DNA of 64,000 nucleotides from the NCBI RefSeq assembly GCF_000725625.1, contig NZ_JOHS01000008.1, positions 124,001 through 188,000 of the forward strand. The letters run 5' to 3'. The DNA comes from Streptomyces sp. NRRL F-6676 (GTDB taxonomy: Bacteria; Actinomycetota; Actinomycetes; Streptomycetales; Streptomycetaceae). The position numbers were made by a program, and so were the translations under genes. How positions within the stretch are numbered: position 1 is the first letter of the stretch; each line of letters opens with the position of its first letter. The notes under the pieces were generated by a model. The model was not told the DNA's origin. It saw only the letters and a program-made list of their open reading frames with translations, and searched no databases. This document shows, piece after piece, positions 54,380 through 62,098 of this stretch.

Positions 54380-54845
54380 GGGACTGCCCTCCAGCGGCAC
54401 GGCCGGCGGCACACCATTGCGCCGCCGGGATCGGGGAACGTTCGTGCCGCCTCGAAGCGATCTCAGACGCCCCGGGGGCGGGCCGCATCCGGACGGCCCC
54501 CGGCCAGGTGAACCTTTCCGTCGTCCGGCGCACGGTTTCGCCGCCGGGCGGACACGGGTGGGGCGGGTGCCGGGGCGCGGACGGCGGGGGAGTGTGCGGC
54601 GGGCCTGCGGGGCTTCGTATGCTGAACCCCCACGGGGCGTGAACTCCGCCGTCCGCGACGGCAGTTCGCGCCCACGGCGCGGACCGCTGTCGTCGCTGAG
54701 CCCGCGCCGGCGCGGACGGCCGGGGGCCGTGGCCGGGTCCGGCCCGGTCCCCGGCCGGTCACCCGAACGGCCCCGGTCGGTGCCGGGGAGCGCTCCGCCG
54801 GGCGGTGCGTGATCGGCGCCGTCCGCCGTGAGAGGGTCCGTAGCC
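54380..54845. other. 466-bp divergent intergenic region
   Basis: It separates the surface protein gene and the chitosanase gene. It contains GC-rich, low-complexity sequence with several potential stems but no convincing gene. A possible plus-strand -10 region is near 54615-54625 (TTCGTATGCT). Confidence 0.45.
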
Positions 54846-55730
54846 GTGCGTTACACCACCTCGTTGTCGCTGGTGGCGGCCAGTGCCGCCCTCCTCGCCC
54901 CGGCCGGGCCGGCTCCGGCCGGGCCCGTCGCGGCCGTCCGCCCGCAGGCGCCCGCGCCGCCCCTGCCGCCCGCGGCGGCGGAGCGCGGTGCCGGTCGGAG
55001 CCACGCCCTCGCGCCGCAGGGCGGCGGGGTCCCGGGGCGCTCCCCGGTCTTCCACGACCGCGATCGCGGCCGGGAGCGGCCGGTCCTCGGGCGGCGCGGG
55101 GCGCGCGAGGGGCGGGTCGCCGCGGCCGATCTGCTGGCCCAGACACGGCACTGCACCCCCGTCTCGCACGGGCGTTTCCGCAGCGACGCGGGGGCACGCG
55201 CCGACATCCCGGTGTGCGGCCGGCACGGTGCGGTGTTCTGGAAGGCCGACATGGACATCGACTGCGACGGCCGCGCCGGGCGGCGCTGCAACCGGCGGAC
55301 CGATCCGCAGTTCGCCCGGGCCACCGCGTTCCAGGGGCCGGACGGGCGGCGGCTCGACGCCGAGAAGGTGCCGTACATCGTGGTTCCCGAGCCGAGCCGG
55401 CTCTGGGACCACCGGGCGGACGGGGTCCGTGGCGGTTCCGTCGCCGCGGTGATCCACGGGGACCGGGTGCAGTACGCGGTGGTCGGCGACACGGGGCCGC
55501 GCGACATCATCGGCGAGGCCTCGTACGCCACGGCGAAGGGGCTCGGTATCCGCCCCGACCCGCGCGGCGGCGGCACGGACGACGACGTGACGTACGTCGT
55601 CTTCCCCCACTCCGCGGTGCCCTCGCTCGACCGCGAGGCGACGGCGGAACGCGGGGAGGAACTCGCCCGCGAGTTCCTCCGGAGGTCAAGCGGCACCCAC
55701 GCACCGGGGGGCACCCCCGCGCACCCCTAG
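54846..55730 (+). CDS. Secreted GH75 chitosanase
   Basis: The protein has 294 residues. GTG 54846 follows GAGAGGG at 9 bases. A short signal peptide (MRYTTSLSLVAASAALLAPAGPAPA) is followed by a Pro/Ala-rich low-complexity region (about 26-95). The GH75 domain (about 95-280) contains VFWKADMDIDCDGRAGRRCN, EKVPYIVVPEPSRLW, VQYAVVGDTGPRDIIGEASYATAKGLG and DDVTYVVFPHS. The catalytic Asp/Glu pair is in the ADMDIDCDG and IIGEASY segments. It would cleave chitosan outside the cell. Confidence 0.88.
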   Translation: MRYTTSLSLVAASAALLAPAGPAPAGPVAAVRPQAPAPPLPPAAAERGAGRSHALAPQGGGVPGRSPVFHDRDRGRERPVLGRRGAREGRVAAADLLAQTRHCTPVSHGRFRSDAGARADIPVCGRHGAVFWKADMDIDCDGRAGRRCNRRTDPQFARATAFQGPDGRRLDAEKVPYIVVPEPSRLWDHRADGVRGGSVAAVIHGDRVQYAVVGDTGPRDIIGEASYATAKGLGIRPDPRGGGTDDDVTYVVFPHSAVPSLDREATAERGEELAREFLRRSSGTHAPGGTPAHP

Positions 55731-56460
55731 CACAGCGAGGGGCTCCGCCCCACCACCCCGGAAACCTCCGGGGCCGCGCCCCCGACCCCAGCGGGGGCTG
55801 CGCCCCCCCGCACCCCCGACAGGCGTGAGGGGCTCCGCCCCTGAGCCCGCCCCTGGGCTTCGCCCGAACTCCCGAGGGGGCTCCGCCCCCTGGACCCCGG
55901 ACAGGCGTGAGGGGCTCCGCCCCCGAGCCCGCCCCCGGGGCTTCGCCCGAACTCCCGAGGGGGCTCCGCCCCCTGGACCCCCGACAGACGTGAGGGGCTC
56001 CGCCCCCGGGCCCGCCCCTGGGCTTCGCCCCGACCCCAGCGGGGGCTGCGCCCCCCGCACCCCCGACAGACGTGAGGGGCTCCGCCCCCGAGCCCGCCCC
56101 CGGGCTCGGCCCCGGACTCCCGAGGGGGCTCCGCCCCCTGGACCCCCGGGAAAGTCCGGGGCTGCGCCCCCCGCACCCCCGACAGACATCCCCACCCCGT
56201 GGCACTCCGACGCCGCACTTCTCCGCCCCGGCTCACCCCGGCCGACCCCAGGGGCGCGGGACTGTACTGATGTGCGGCTTCGCTGCGTGGGCGCGACCTG
56301 CTACTCCCGCACATGCACCCGTCGGCGCACCGCGGCCGACCTAGGGGCGCGAGGCTGTATTGACGTGCGGCTTCGCCGCGTGGGCGCGACCAGCCCCCGC
56401 CCACCCGCGCCCGCCAAGGCACCGCACCCCCCGAGCTGTCCCGCAGGGGGGCCACCGGGG
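55731..56460. repeat. GC-rich palindromic repeat island
   Basis: At least eight copies of GGGGCTCCGCCCC-type palindromes are set in an array of units of about 80-115 bp. The units begin with GACAGGCGTGAGGGG or GACAGACGTGAGGGG, near 55818, 55898, 55982 and 56065. A second pair of direct repeats at about 56249-56310 and 56342-56400 carries GGGGCGCG plus the TGCGGCTTCGCCGCGTGGGCGCGACC motif. Open frames across it encode biased Gly/Arg/Pro repeats and are not genes. It lies between the convergent chitosanase and dhaM genes. Confidence 0.85.
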
Positions 56461-56499
56461 GCCACCGGGGGCCGCCCGAGGTGCGGTGGCCACCTTCGC

Positions 56500-56928
56500 C
56501 TACTCCTTCCGGTAGGAGTACGCCTCCGCCGCCGCGGACTCCACCGCGGCCACGTCCGCCCCGGCCGACGCCGTCACGACCGCCGCGACCGCGCCCTCCA
56601 CGAAGGGGGCGTCGACCAGGCGGGTGCCCGGGGGGAGTTCGTCGCCCTCGGCCAGGAGCGCCTTGACCGTGAGGACCGCGCTGCCGAGGTCCATCAGGAT
56701 CGCGACGCCCGCGCCGCGGTCCACCGACGCCGCCGCCGCGGAGATCAGCTCCGCGCTGGTGCCGAGACCGCCGTCCGCCGTGCCGCCCGCGGGGGCCACG
56801 GGCGCCGTCGGGCCGCCGCCCGCGAGGCCCCTGGCCAGCTCCGCCACCGACGCCGCCACCGCCGCGCTGTGCGACACCAGCACCACACCGACCAGCCCCT
56901 GCTCCGCGCTCCCGCCCGCCTCACTCAC
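56500..56928 (-). CDS. dhaM: Dihydroxyacetone kinase phosphotransfer subunit, PTS EIIA type
   Basis: The 142-residue protein has one EIIA-Man domain: VGVVLVSHSAAVAASVAELARGL with the phospho-accepting His20, then VAILMDLGSAVLTVKALLAE. In the PTS-dependent system, DhaM passes phosphate from HPr to ADP bound in DhaL. Extra HPr/EI domains are absent. Its GTG start overlaps the dhaL stop by 8 bp. Confidence 0.92.
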   Translation of the reverse strand: MSEAGGSAEQGLVGVVLVSHSAAVAASVAELARGLAGGGPTAPVAPAGGTADGGLGTSAELISAAAASVDRGAGVAILMDLGSAVLTVKALLAEGDELPPGTRLVDAPFVEGAVAAVVTASAGADVAAVESAAAEAYSYRKE

Positions 56929-57520
56929 CGCGGGCCTCCTCGAGCGCGGCGATCAGCAGCGCCGCCGAGGTCGCACCCGGGTCCTGGTGCCCGATGCTCC
57001 GCTCGCCGAGATAGCTGGCCCTCCCCTTGCGGGCCCGCAACGGCGTCGTGGCGACGGCACCCTCCTCCGCCGCCGCTCCGGCCGCGGCGAACGACTCGCC
57101 GAGCGCCCCGACCGCCGGCACCAACGCGTCGATCATGGTCTTGTCACCCGGCGCCGCCCCGCCCAGCTGCCGCACCGCGTCCACGGCGGTGCCCAGCGCC
57201 TCGGCGAGCTGCGCCTCGGTGACCTCGGCGGCGTCGCCGAGCGCCTTGCCGGTGCGCCGCAGCAGCGTGCCGTACAGCGGTCCGGACGCGCCGCCGACCG
57301 TGGAGATCAGCTGCCGTCCGGCCAGCGTGAGCACGGCTCCGGGCGTGTCCGGCGCCTCCTTGTCGAGTACGGTCACCACGGCGCGGAACCCGCGTTGCAG
57401 ATTGCTGCCGTGGTCGGCGTCGCCGATCGGCGAGTCGAGGGCGGTGAGCCGCTCGGCCTCGCGGTCGACGGACGCGGCGGTCGCCGCCATCCAGCGGCGG
57501 AAGAAGTCGGCGTCGAGCAT
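56921..57520 (-). CDS. dhaL: Dihydroxyacetone kinase ADP-binding subunit
   Basis: The 199-residue protein has the Dak2 domain: LDSPIGDADHGSNLQRGF with the Mg-binding Asp29, Asp34 and Asp36, then STVGGASGPLYGTLLRR and GDKTMIDALVPA for nucleotide binding, and KGRASYLGERSIGHQDPGATS. Bound ADP is re-phosphorylated by DhaM and passes phosphate to dihydroxyacetone on DhaK. It is 46 bp downstream of dhaK and overlaps dhaM. Confidence 0.95.
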   Translation of the reverse strand: MLDADFFRRWMAATAASVDREAERLTALDSPIGDADHGSNLQRGFRAVVTVLDKEAPDTPGAVLTLAGRQLISTVGGASGPLYGTLLRRTGKALGDAAEVTEAQLAEALGTAVDAVRQLGGAAPGDKTMIDALVPAVGALGESFAAAGAAAEEGAVATTPLRARKGRASYLGERSIGHQDPGATSAALLIAALEEARGE

Positions 57521-57566
57521 GGATCTCCTTGCGTGGTACGGACGTTGCGGGCGGCCGGAAGCGGGG

Positions 57567-58559
57567 CTACCTGCCCCAGCGCAGCCCCGGCGTGCTCACC
57601 GGCGCGTCCCACAGCCGCAGCAGCTCCTCGTCGATCTGGCACAGGGTGACGGACGCGCCCGCCATGTCCAGGGAGGTGACGTAGTTGCCCACCAGCGTGC
57701 GGGCCACGGCCACGCCCCGCTCGGTGAGCACCCGCTGCACCTCCGCGTTGAAGCCGTACAGCTCCAGCAACGGGGTCGCGCCCATGCCGTTGACGAGCAC
57801 GAGGACCGGGTTGCGCGGCTCCATGTCCTCCAGGATCGCGTGCACCGCGAAGTCCGCGATCTCCCGCGAGGTCATCATCCCGCGCCGCTCGCGCCCCGGC
57901 TCGCCGTGGATGCCGATGCCCAGCTCCAGCTCCCCGGCGGGCAGGTCGAAGGTGGGGGTGCCCTTGGCGGGGGTGGTGCAGGCGGACAGGGCGACGCCGA
58001 AGCTGCGCGCGTTGTCGTTGACCTGCCGGGCGAGCGCCTCGACCCGCTCCAGCGGCTGCCCCTCGTCCGCCGCCGCGCCCGCGATCTTCTCCACGAACAG
58101 GGTCGCGCCGGTGCCCCGGCGGCCCGCGGTGTAGAGACTGTCGGTCACGGCGACGTCGTCGTTGACGAGGACCTTGGCCACCTGGATGCCCTCGTCCTCG
58201 GCGAGCTCGGCCGCCATGTCGAAGTTCAGGACGTCACCCGTGTAGTTCTTGACGATGAAGAGGACACCCGCCCCGCCGTCCACGGCGGCCGCGGCCCGCA
58301 CCATCTGGTCCGGGACGGGGGAGGTGAAGATCTCGCCGGGGCAGGCCGCCGAGAGCATGCCCGGGCCGACGAAGCCGCCGTGCAGCGGTTCGTGCCCGGA
58401 GCCGCCGCCGGAGACGAGGGCCACCTTTCCGGCAACCGGCGCGTCCCGCCGTACGATCACCCGGTTCTCCACGTCGACGGTGAGCTCGGGGTGGGCGGCG
58501 GCCATTCCCCGCAGCGCGTCCGCGACCACCGTTTCCGCGACGTTGATCAACATCTTCAT
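57567..58559 (-). CDS. dhaK: Dihydroxyacetone kinase substrate-binding subunit
   Basis: The 330-residue protein has the Dak1 domain, with active-site residues in E. coli numbering: His218 in LGIGIHGEPG (hemiaminal to dihydroxyacetone), His56 in GGGSGHEP and Asp109 in YTGDVLNFD. It starts at MKMLINVAETVVADALRG. It heads the dhaK-dhaL-dhaM operon, which converts dihydroxyacetone to dihydroxyacetone phosphate, using PTS phosphate. A 283-bp gap separates it from the upstream exporter gene. Confidence 0.95.
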   Translation of the reverse strand: MKMLINVAETVVADALRGMAAAHPELTVDVENRVIVRRDAPVAGKVALVSGGGSGHEPLHGGFVGPGMLSAACPGEIFTSPVPDQMVRAAAAVDGGAGVLFIVKNYTGDVLNFDMAAELAEDEGIQVAKVLVNDDVAVTDSLYTAGRRGTGATLFVEKIAGAAADEGQPLERVEALARQVNDNARSFGVALSACTTPAKGTPTFDLPAGELELGIGIHGEPGRERRGMMTSREIADFAVHAILEDMEPRNPVLVLVNGMGATPLLELYGFNAEVQRVLTERGVAVARTLVGNYVTSLDMAGASVTLCQIDEELLRLWDAPVSTPGLRWGR

Positions 58560-58738
58560 GGGTACCTCCGGTGAGCCGGGCAGGCCTCGCTCCGGCCTGC
58601 GTCCTGGGCCGCTCCTACCGGCAGTATCTGCCCCGGAACGGCGAAGGTCACCTGTGACGACGGTGGGGGAGGTGCCCGGCGGGCCGGATGTGCCGGCACC
58701 CGCTGCCGCCGGGGGGCCGGGAACGGGAACGCCGATAC

Positions 58739-58761
58739 CCCCCCTGGTGGTCCCAGGGGGG
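58739..58761 (-). terminator. Terminator after the MFS exporter gene
   Basis: CCCCCCTGG (58739-58747) and CCAGGGGGG (58753-58761) form a perfect 9-bp stem with a 5-base loop. It lies about 80 bp beyond the minus-strand exporter stop and before the dhaK promoter. Confidence 0.75.
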
Positions 58762-58842
58762 AGCGGAGCGACGGAGTACCGTCCCGGTGGCGCGGGGGAT
58801 GTGACCACCGGGACGGTGCCGGGGAGAGAGGCGCCGGGCCTC

Positions 58843-60456
58843 TCAGGCGGGCGCACCCACCGCGACGTCCGTGGTGTCGTCCGGGCGGACCTGGCCGTCC
58901 TCGTCGAGGTCCGGCGGGACCGTCGAGAGGGCGCTGGCGTGCAGGTCCTTCGTGCGCAGCATGGTGAAGCCGATGACCGCGGCGACGAAGCCGAGGATCG
59001 CGCTGAAGGTCATGGCGCCGTGGAAGGCGTTCATGAACGCGTCCTGGCCGGCCACGAGGACCTTGTCGCGGAGCGGGCCCGCGGCCTGCGCGACGGCGTC
59101 GAGGCCACCGGCGCTGATACCGTGCGCGGCCTCGTTGGCGGCGTCGTCACCCATCTGCCGCCCCACCGCGGAGCCGGTGAAGTCGTCGGCCACGCTGTGC
59201 TGGAAGTAGGCGCCCACGGCGGCGATGCCGACCGCGATGCCGACCTGCTGGAAGGTCTCGTTGATGCCGGAGGCGACACCCGACTTCGCGGGCTCGGTGA
59301 CCCCGATGGCCAGCGCGGCCCGGGCCGGGTTGAAGGCGCCCATGCCGAAGCCGGAGATGACCAGCGCCGGGATGAGGACCGTCCACTTGGAGTCGGCCTC
59401 GGTCATGTTGAGGAAGAGGATGCCGACGGCCATCACCAGGGTGGAGCCGCCCAGCAGGACGCGGAAGGGCACCTTGCCGATGAGGCCGCCGCCCAGCGCA
59501 CCGGCCACGAACATCGCGCCGGTCAGCGGCAGGAAGCGCAGACCCGTGCCCCACGCGTCCACGTGCAGCATGTTCTCGATGTAGCTGGTCTCGAAGAACA
59601 CCGACGGCAGGGCGCCGGCGTTGCCGATCATGGCGACGAGGGAGATGCCGATGAAGGTCGGGCTGCGGAAGAACGCCAGGTCGATCATGGCGCGCTCGCC
59701 CAGCCGCTTCTCGATGAACACGAACAGCGCGAGGAACACGGCGCTGGCGGCGTAGAGGCCGAGGGTGGTGGCGCTCTTCCAGCCCTCCACCGGGCCGCGG
59801 ATGGTGGCGTACACCAGGGCGGCCAGGGCGACGCTGAAGGTGGCGAGCCCGGCCCAGTCGGTGGGGTGGGCCTTGGGGTTGCGCGACTCGCGCACCCGCA
59901 GGGCGCCGATGACCAGGGCGATCACGCCGACCGGCACGTTGATGTAGAAGATCCAGCGCCAGGACAGGGAGTTGATCAGGGAGCCGCCGATGAGCGGACC
60001 GGTGGCCACGGCGAGACCCACGGCCGCGCCGAACGCGGTGAAGGCGGTCGCGCGCTCCTTGCCGTGGAACTCGTGGCTGAGCATGGCCGGGCCGACGGCG
60101 AACATCACCGCGGCGCCGACGCCCTGGATCGCGCGGAACCAGCTCAGCGCGTTGGCGCCGTCCGCCAGACCGCAGGCCAGGGAGGCGACGGTGAAGACGG
60201 CGAAGCCGACCTGGAAGAGCTTCTTGCGGCCGATCCGGTCGGCCAGCGAGCCCGCCGCCACCAGGAAGATCGCCAGCGTCAGCGCGTAGGCGTCGAACAC
60301 CCACTGGAGGTCGGCGAAGCTGCTGCCCAGGGACTCGTGGATCTGCGGCAGCGCGATCGAGACCACGCTCAGGTCGAGCATCAGCATGAACGAGCCCAAC
60401 GCGACGATCCCGAGCGTCCACCACCTCGTGGGGGACGGGACGCGTTCTGCGGACAT
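58843..60456 (-). CDS. EmrB/QacA-type MFS drug exporter (DHA2 family)
   Basis: The 537-residue protein has about 14 membrane segments. DHA2 motifs are visible: SFMLMLDLSVVSIALPQIHESLG in TM1, LADRIGRKKLFQVGF loop, AIQGVGAAVMFAVGPAML in TM4-5, and GPLIGGSLINSLSWRWIFYINVPVG motif C. It should export toxic lipophilic compounds by proton antiport. The MarR regulator gene lies 235 bp upstream on the same strand and probably controls it. Direct repeats sit in front of its start. Confidence 0.93.
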   Translation of the reverse strand: MSAERVPSPTRWWTLGIVALGSFMLMLDLSVVSIALPQIHESLGSSFADLQWVFDAYALTLAIFLVAAGSLADRIGRKKLFQVGFAVFTVASLACGLADGANALSWFRAIQGVGAAVMFAVGPAMLSHEFHGKERATAFTAFGAAVGLAVATGPLIGGSLINSLSWRWIFYINVPVGVIALVIGALRVRESRNPKAHPTDWAGLATFSVALAALVYATIRGPVEGWKSATTLGLYAASAVFLALFVFIEKRLGERAMIDLAFFRSPTFIGISLVAMIGNAGALPSVFFETSYIENMLHVDAWGTGLRFLPLTGAMFVAGALGGGLIGKVPFRVLLGGSTLVMAVGILFLNMTEADSKWTVLIPALVISGFGMGAFNPARAALAIGVTEPAKSGVASGINETFQQVGIAVGIAAVGAYFQHSVADDFTGSAVGRQMGDDAANEAAHGISAGGLDAVAQAAGPLRDKVLVAGQDAFMNAFHGAMTFSAILGFVAAVIGFTMLRTKDLHASALSTVPPDLDEDGQVRPDDTTDVAVGAPA

Positions 60457-60485
60457 GCGGGGAACCTTCCAATCAGCAGGTGTTG

Positions 60486-60508
60486 TAGATGATGGAAATC
60501 TAGATGAT
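60486..60508. promoter_or_regulatory. TAGATGAT direct repeats upstream of the exporter
   Basis: TAGATGAT occurs at 60486-60493 and again at 60501-60508, period 15, each followed by a GGAAA-like stretch. They are about 30-52 bp upstream of the exporter ATG, in a relatively A/T-rich region where the promoter must lie. They may be operators for the MarR protein. Confidence 0.55.
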
Positions 60509-60613
60509 TGGAAAGTGGTGCGTCAACGCGAGTCCGCCGAACGGGCTGTGAACGGTCACCGGCCGGGCGGCGCAAGGGAGTTGGTGCGGGGGAGCGATGG
60601 CCCCCGGACATGC

Positions 60614-60650
60614 GAGAAGGGGTGCCCGGCCGAGCCGGACACCCCTTCTC
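60614..60650 (-). terminator. Terminator after the MarR gene
   Basis: GAGAAGGGGTGCCCGG and CCGGACACCCCTTCTC pair in a stem of about 16 bp with one mismatch. It follows the minus-strand MarR stop by about 42 bp, so MarR and the exporter are separate transcripts. Confidence 0.8.
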
Positions 60651-60691
60651 AGGGCTTCATGGTGCCTGCGGGATCCCGCAGACGTCTCGCG

Positions 60692-61189
60692 TCAGTCGGA
60701 ACAGACCGACGCCGGCCAGCGGCCCGCGAGCAGCCTGCCGAGCATGCCGCGCAGCGCCTCGCGCTCGCCGTCCCCGAGCGCGCCGAAGAACTCCGCCTCC
60801 ACCTCGGAGGCCACCCGGTCGGCGGTCGCGAGCGCCTCGCGGCCGGAGTCGGTGAGGATCAGGTTGTAGCGCCTGCGGTCGGCGGGGTTGCGCTGCCGCT
60901 CGACGTGCTTGTTGCGCTCCATCTCGTCGATCACGGTCACGACGGTGGTCGGGTCGAGGTTGAGCAGCCGGCTCAGGTCCTGCTGCGAGAGCTCGGGTCC
61001 GCCGGCCAGGGCGGCCAGCACGAAGAAGTAGCGGATGCGCATGCCGACGTCGGCCAGCGCCTTCTCGGCGTCCTCGAGCAGCACCAGCCCCGCCTTGTGC
61101 AGCAGGTAGCCGGGGCGCTCGGCGATGAGGAAGTCCTCCCGCAGGGACTGCCGCGCCTCGGGCCGTTCGGCGTTGCCGGTGCGAGCCAT
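60692..61189 (-). CDS. MarR family transcriptional regulator
   Basis: The 165-residue protein starts MARTGNAERPEARQSL; ATG 61189 follows GAGGAG by 7 bases. The winged helix is GPELSQQDLSRLLNLDPTTVVTVIDEMERNKHVERQRNPADRRRYNLILTDSGREAL. It is next to the EmrB-type exporter, the common MarR/efflux pairing. A dyad CTACCATCAAGATAG (61220-61234) 31 bp upstream of its start may be its operator. Confidence 0.93.
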   Translation of the reverse strand: MARTGNAERPEARQSLREDFLIAERPGYLLHKAGLVLLEDAEKALADVGMRIRYFFVLAALAGGPELSQQDLSRLLNLDPTTVVTVIDEMERNKHVERQRNPADRRRYNLILTDSGREALATADRVASEVEAEFFGALGDGEREALRGMLGRLLAGRWPASVCSD

Positions 61190-62098
61190 GAACCCGCTCC
61201 TCTCGATCATACGAAACTTCTACCATCAAGATAGCAATGTTTCCGGGGAGAGATCCAGTCCCGCCGATCGCGGGCTCCCGAGTGCCCGGTCCGCGGGCCG
61301 CGGCGGGGCGCGAGGGTGCCGGGGACCTGCGCGGTTTCCCGGCCGGCCGGCCGCTCGTGCGCGCCCGCTACCCCGCCCGGGGCGGCCGCGCTGGCCGGCC
61401 CGGCGGCCCGGCTTGTTCACACCGCTGTTGCACGACGGCGGCCGTCCACCCATGAAATGGCAAAATCTGGCGGGCTCCCGGGCGGCCCGGCGTGCGGCGG
61501 AATCCCTGGTTCATCCGCGCCCTGCCAGGTCGGGCGGCTATCCGGGGCGCGCGGTATTGCCCCGCCGAACTGTCTCGGTAAACCGGGACGTGACCTGGGT
61601 CACATGATTTCGGAATAGCGGCCCTGCTACGCTCTCGCCCCGTTGGCCGGAACGTCACGCACAGTGGCTTACGGAAGTCGTTGTGTAGGCTCGATTTCGA
61701 GTCACGGGCCGTCGACCGAAGAGTCCGTATCTGAGGCAGCGGGGGTAGCTTCGAGAGAAGTGACGGGGAATGGCACAGAGGAGTCTTTGTGACCCGTCGT
61801 GGGGTCACGGGGGAAGAATCAACACCACACCATCCATTGCAGGCTGTCGTCAGGCATCGTGCTGACGTCGGGGTTCCGTGCGCCCGTTTGCGCTGGTCAG
61901 CCCTGGTGTAGATGCCCTTGTCCGGCCTTCCGTATTTCTCGTCGTCATGCGTTGCGCCCGGTGTGCACCGCTTTTCGGCGTGCGCTGTTTCGATGTTCTC
62001 GGCCGTCCGTCGCCGTCAACAGGTCGGTCGGCCGATCCGCCCTGCCCTTTCGTCAGATGAATCCCACACCTCTTGCGCGAAACGGAAACAGACGCGAT
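61190..62098. promoter_or_regulatory. Long regulatory region before the acyl-CoA dehydrogenase-like gene
   Basis: 909 bp with no convincing gene. It contains the MarR promoter at its left end and two dyads sharing GTGACC/GGTCAC arms: GTGACCTGGGTCAC (61590-61603) and GTGACCC-N6-GGGTCAC (61789-61808). The first fits the published Streptomyces Crp consensus GTG-N6-GNCAC. From about 61600 the sequence is visibly less GC-rich than the flanks. Several possible -10 regions lie between 61670 and 61700. Confidence 0.55.

Noticed and set aside
55731..56460. CRISPR-like array
   Set aside because: Repeats are long, palindromic and directly adjoining, with no unique spacers of constant length and no cas genes nearby.
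61368..61808. Minus-strand frame of 146 codons in the long leader
   Set aside because: No recognisable domain, unusual codon use even for this region, and it overlaps the two GTGACC dyads that point to a regulatory role.
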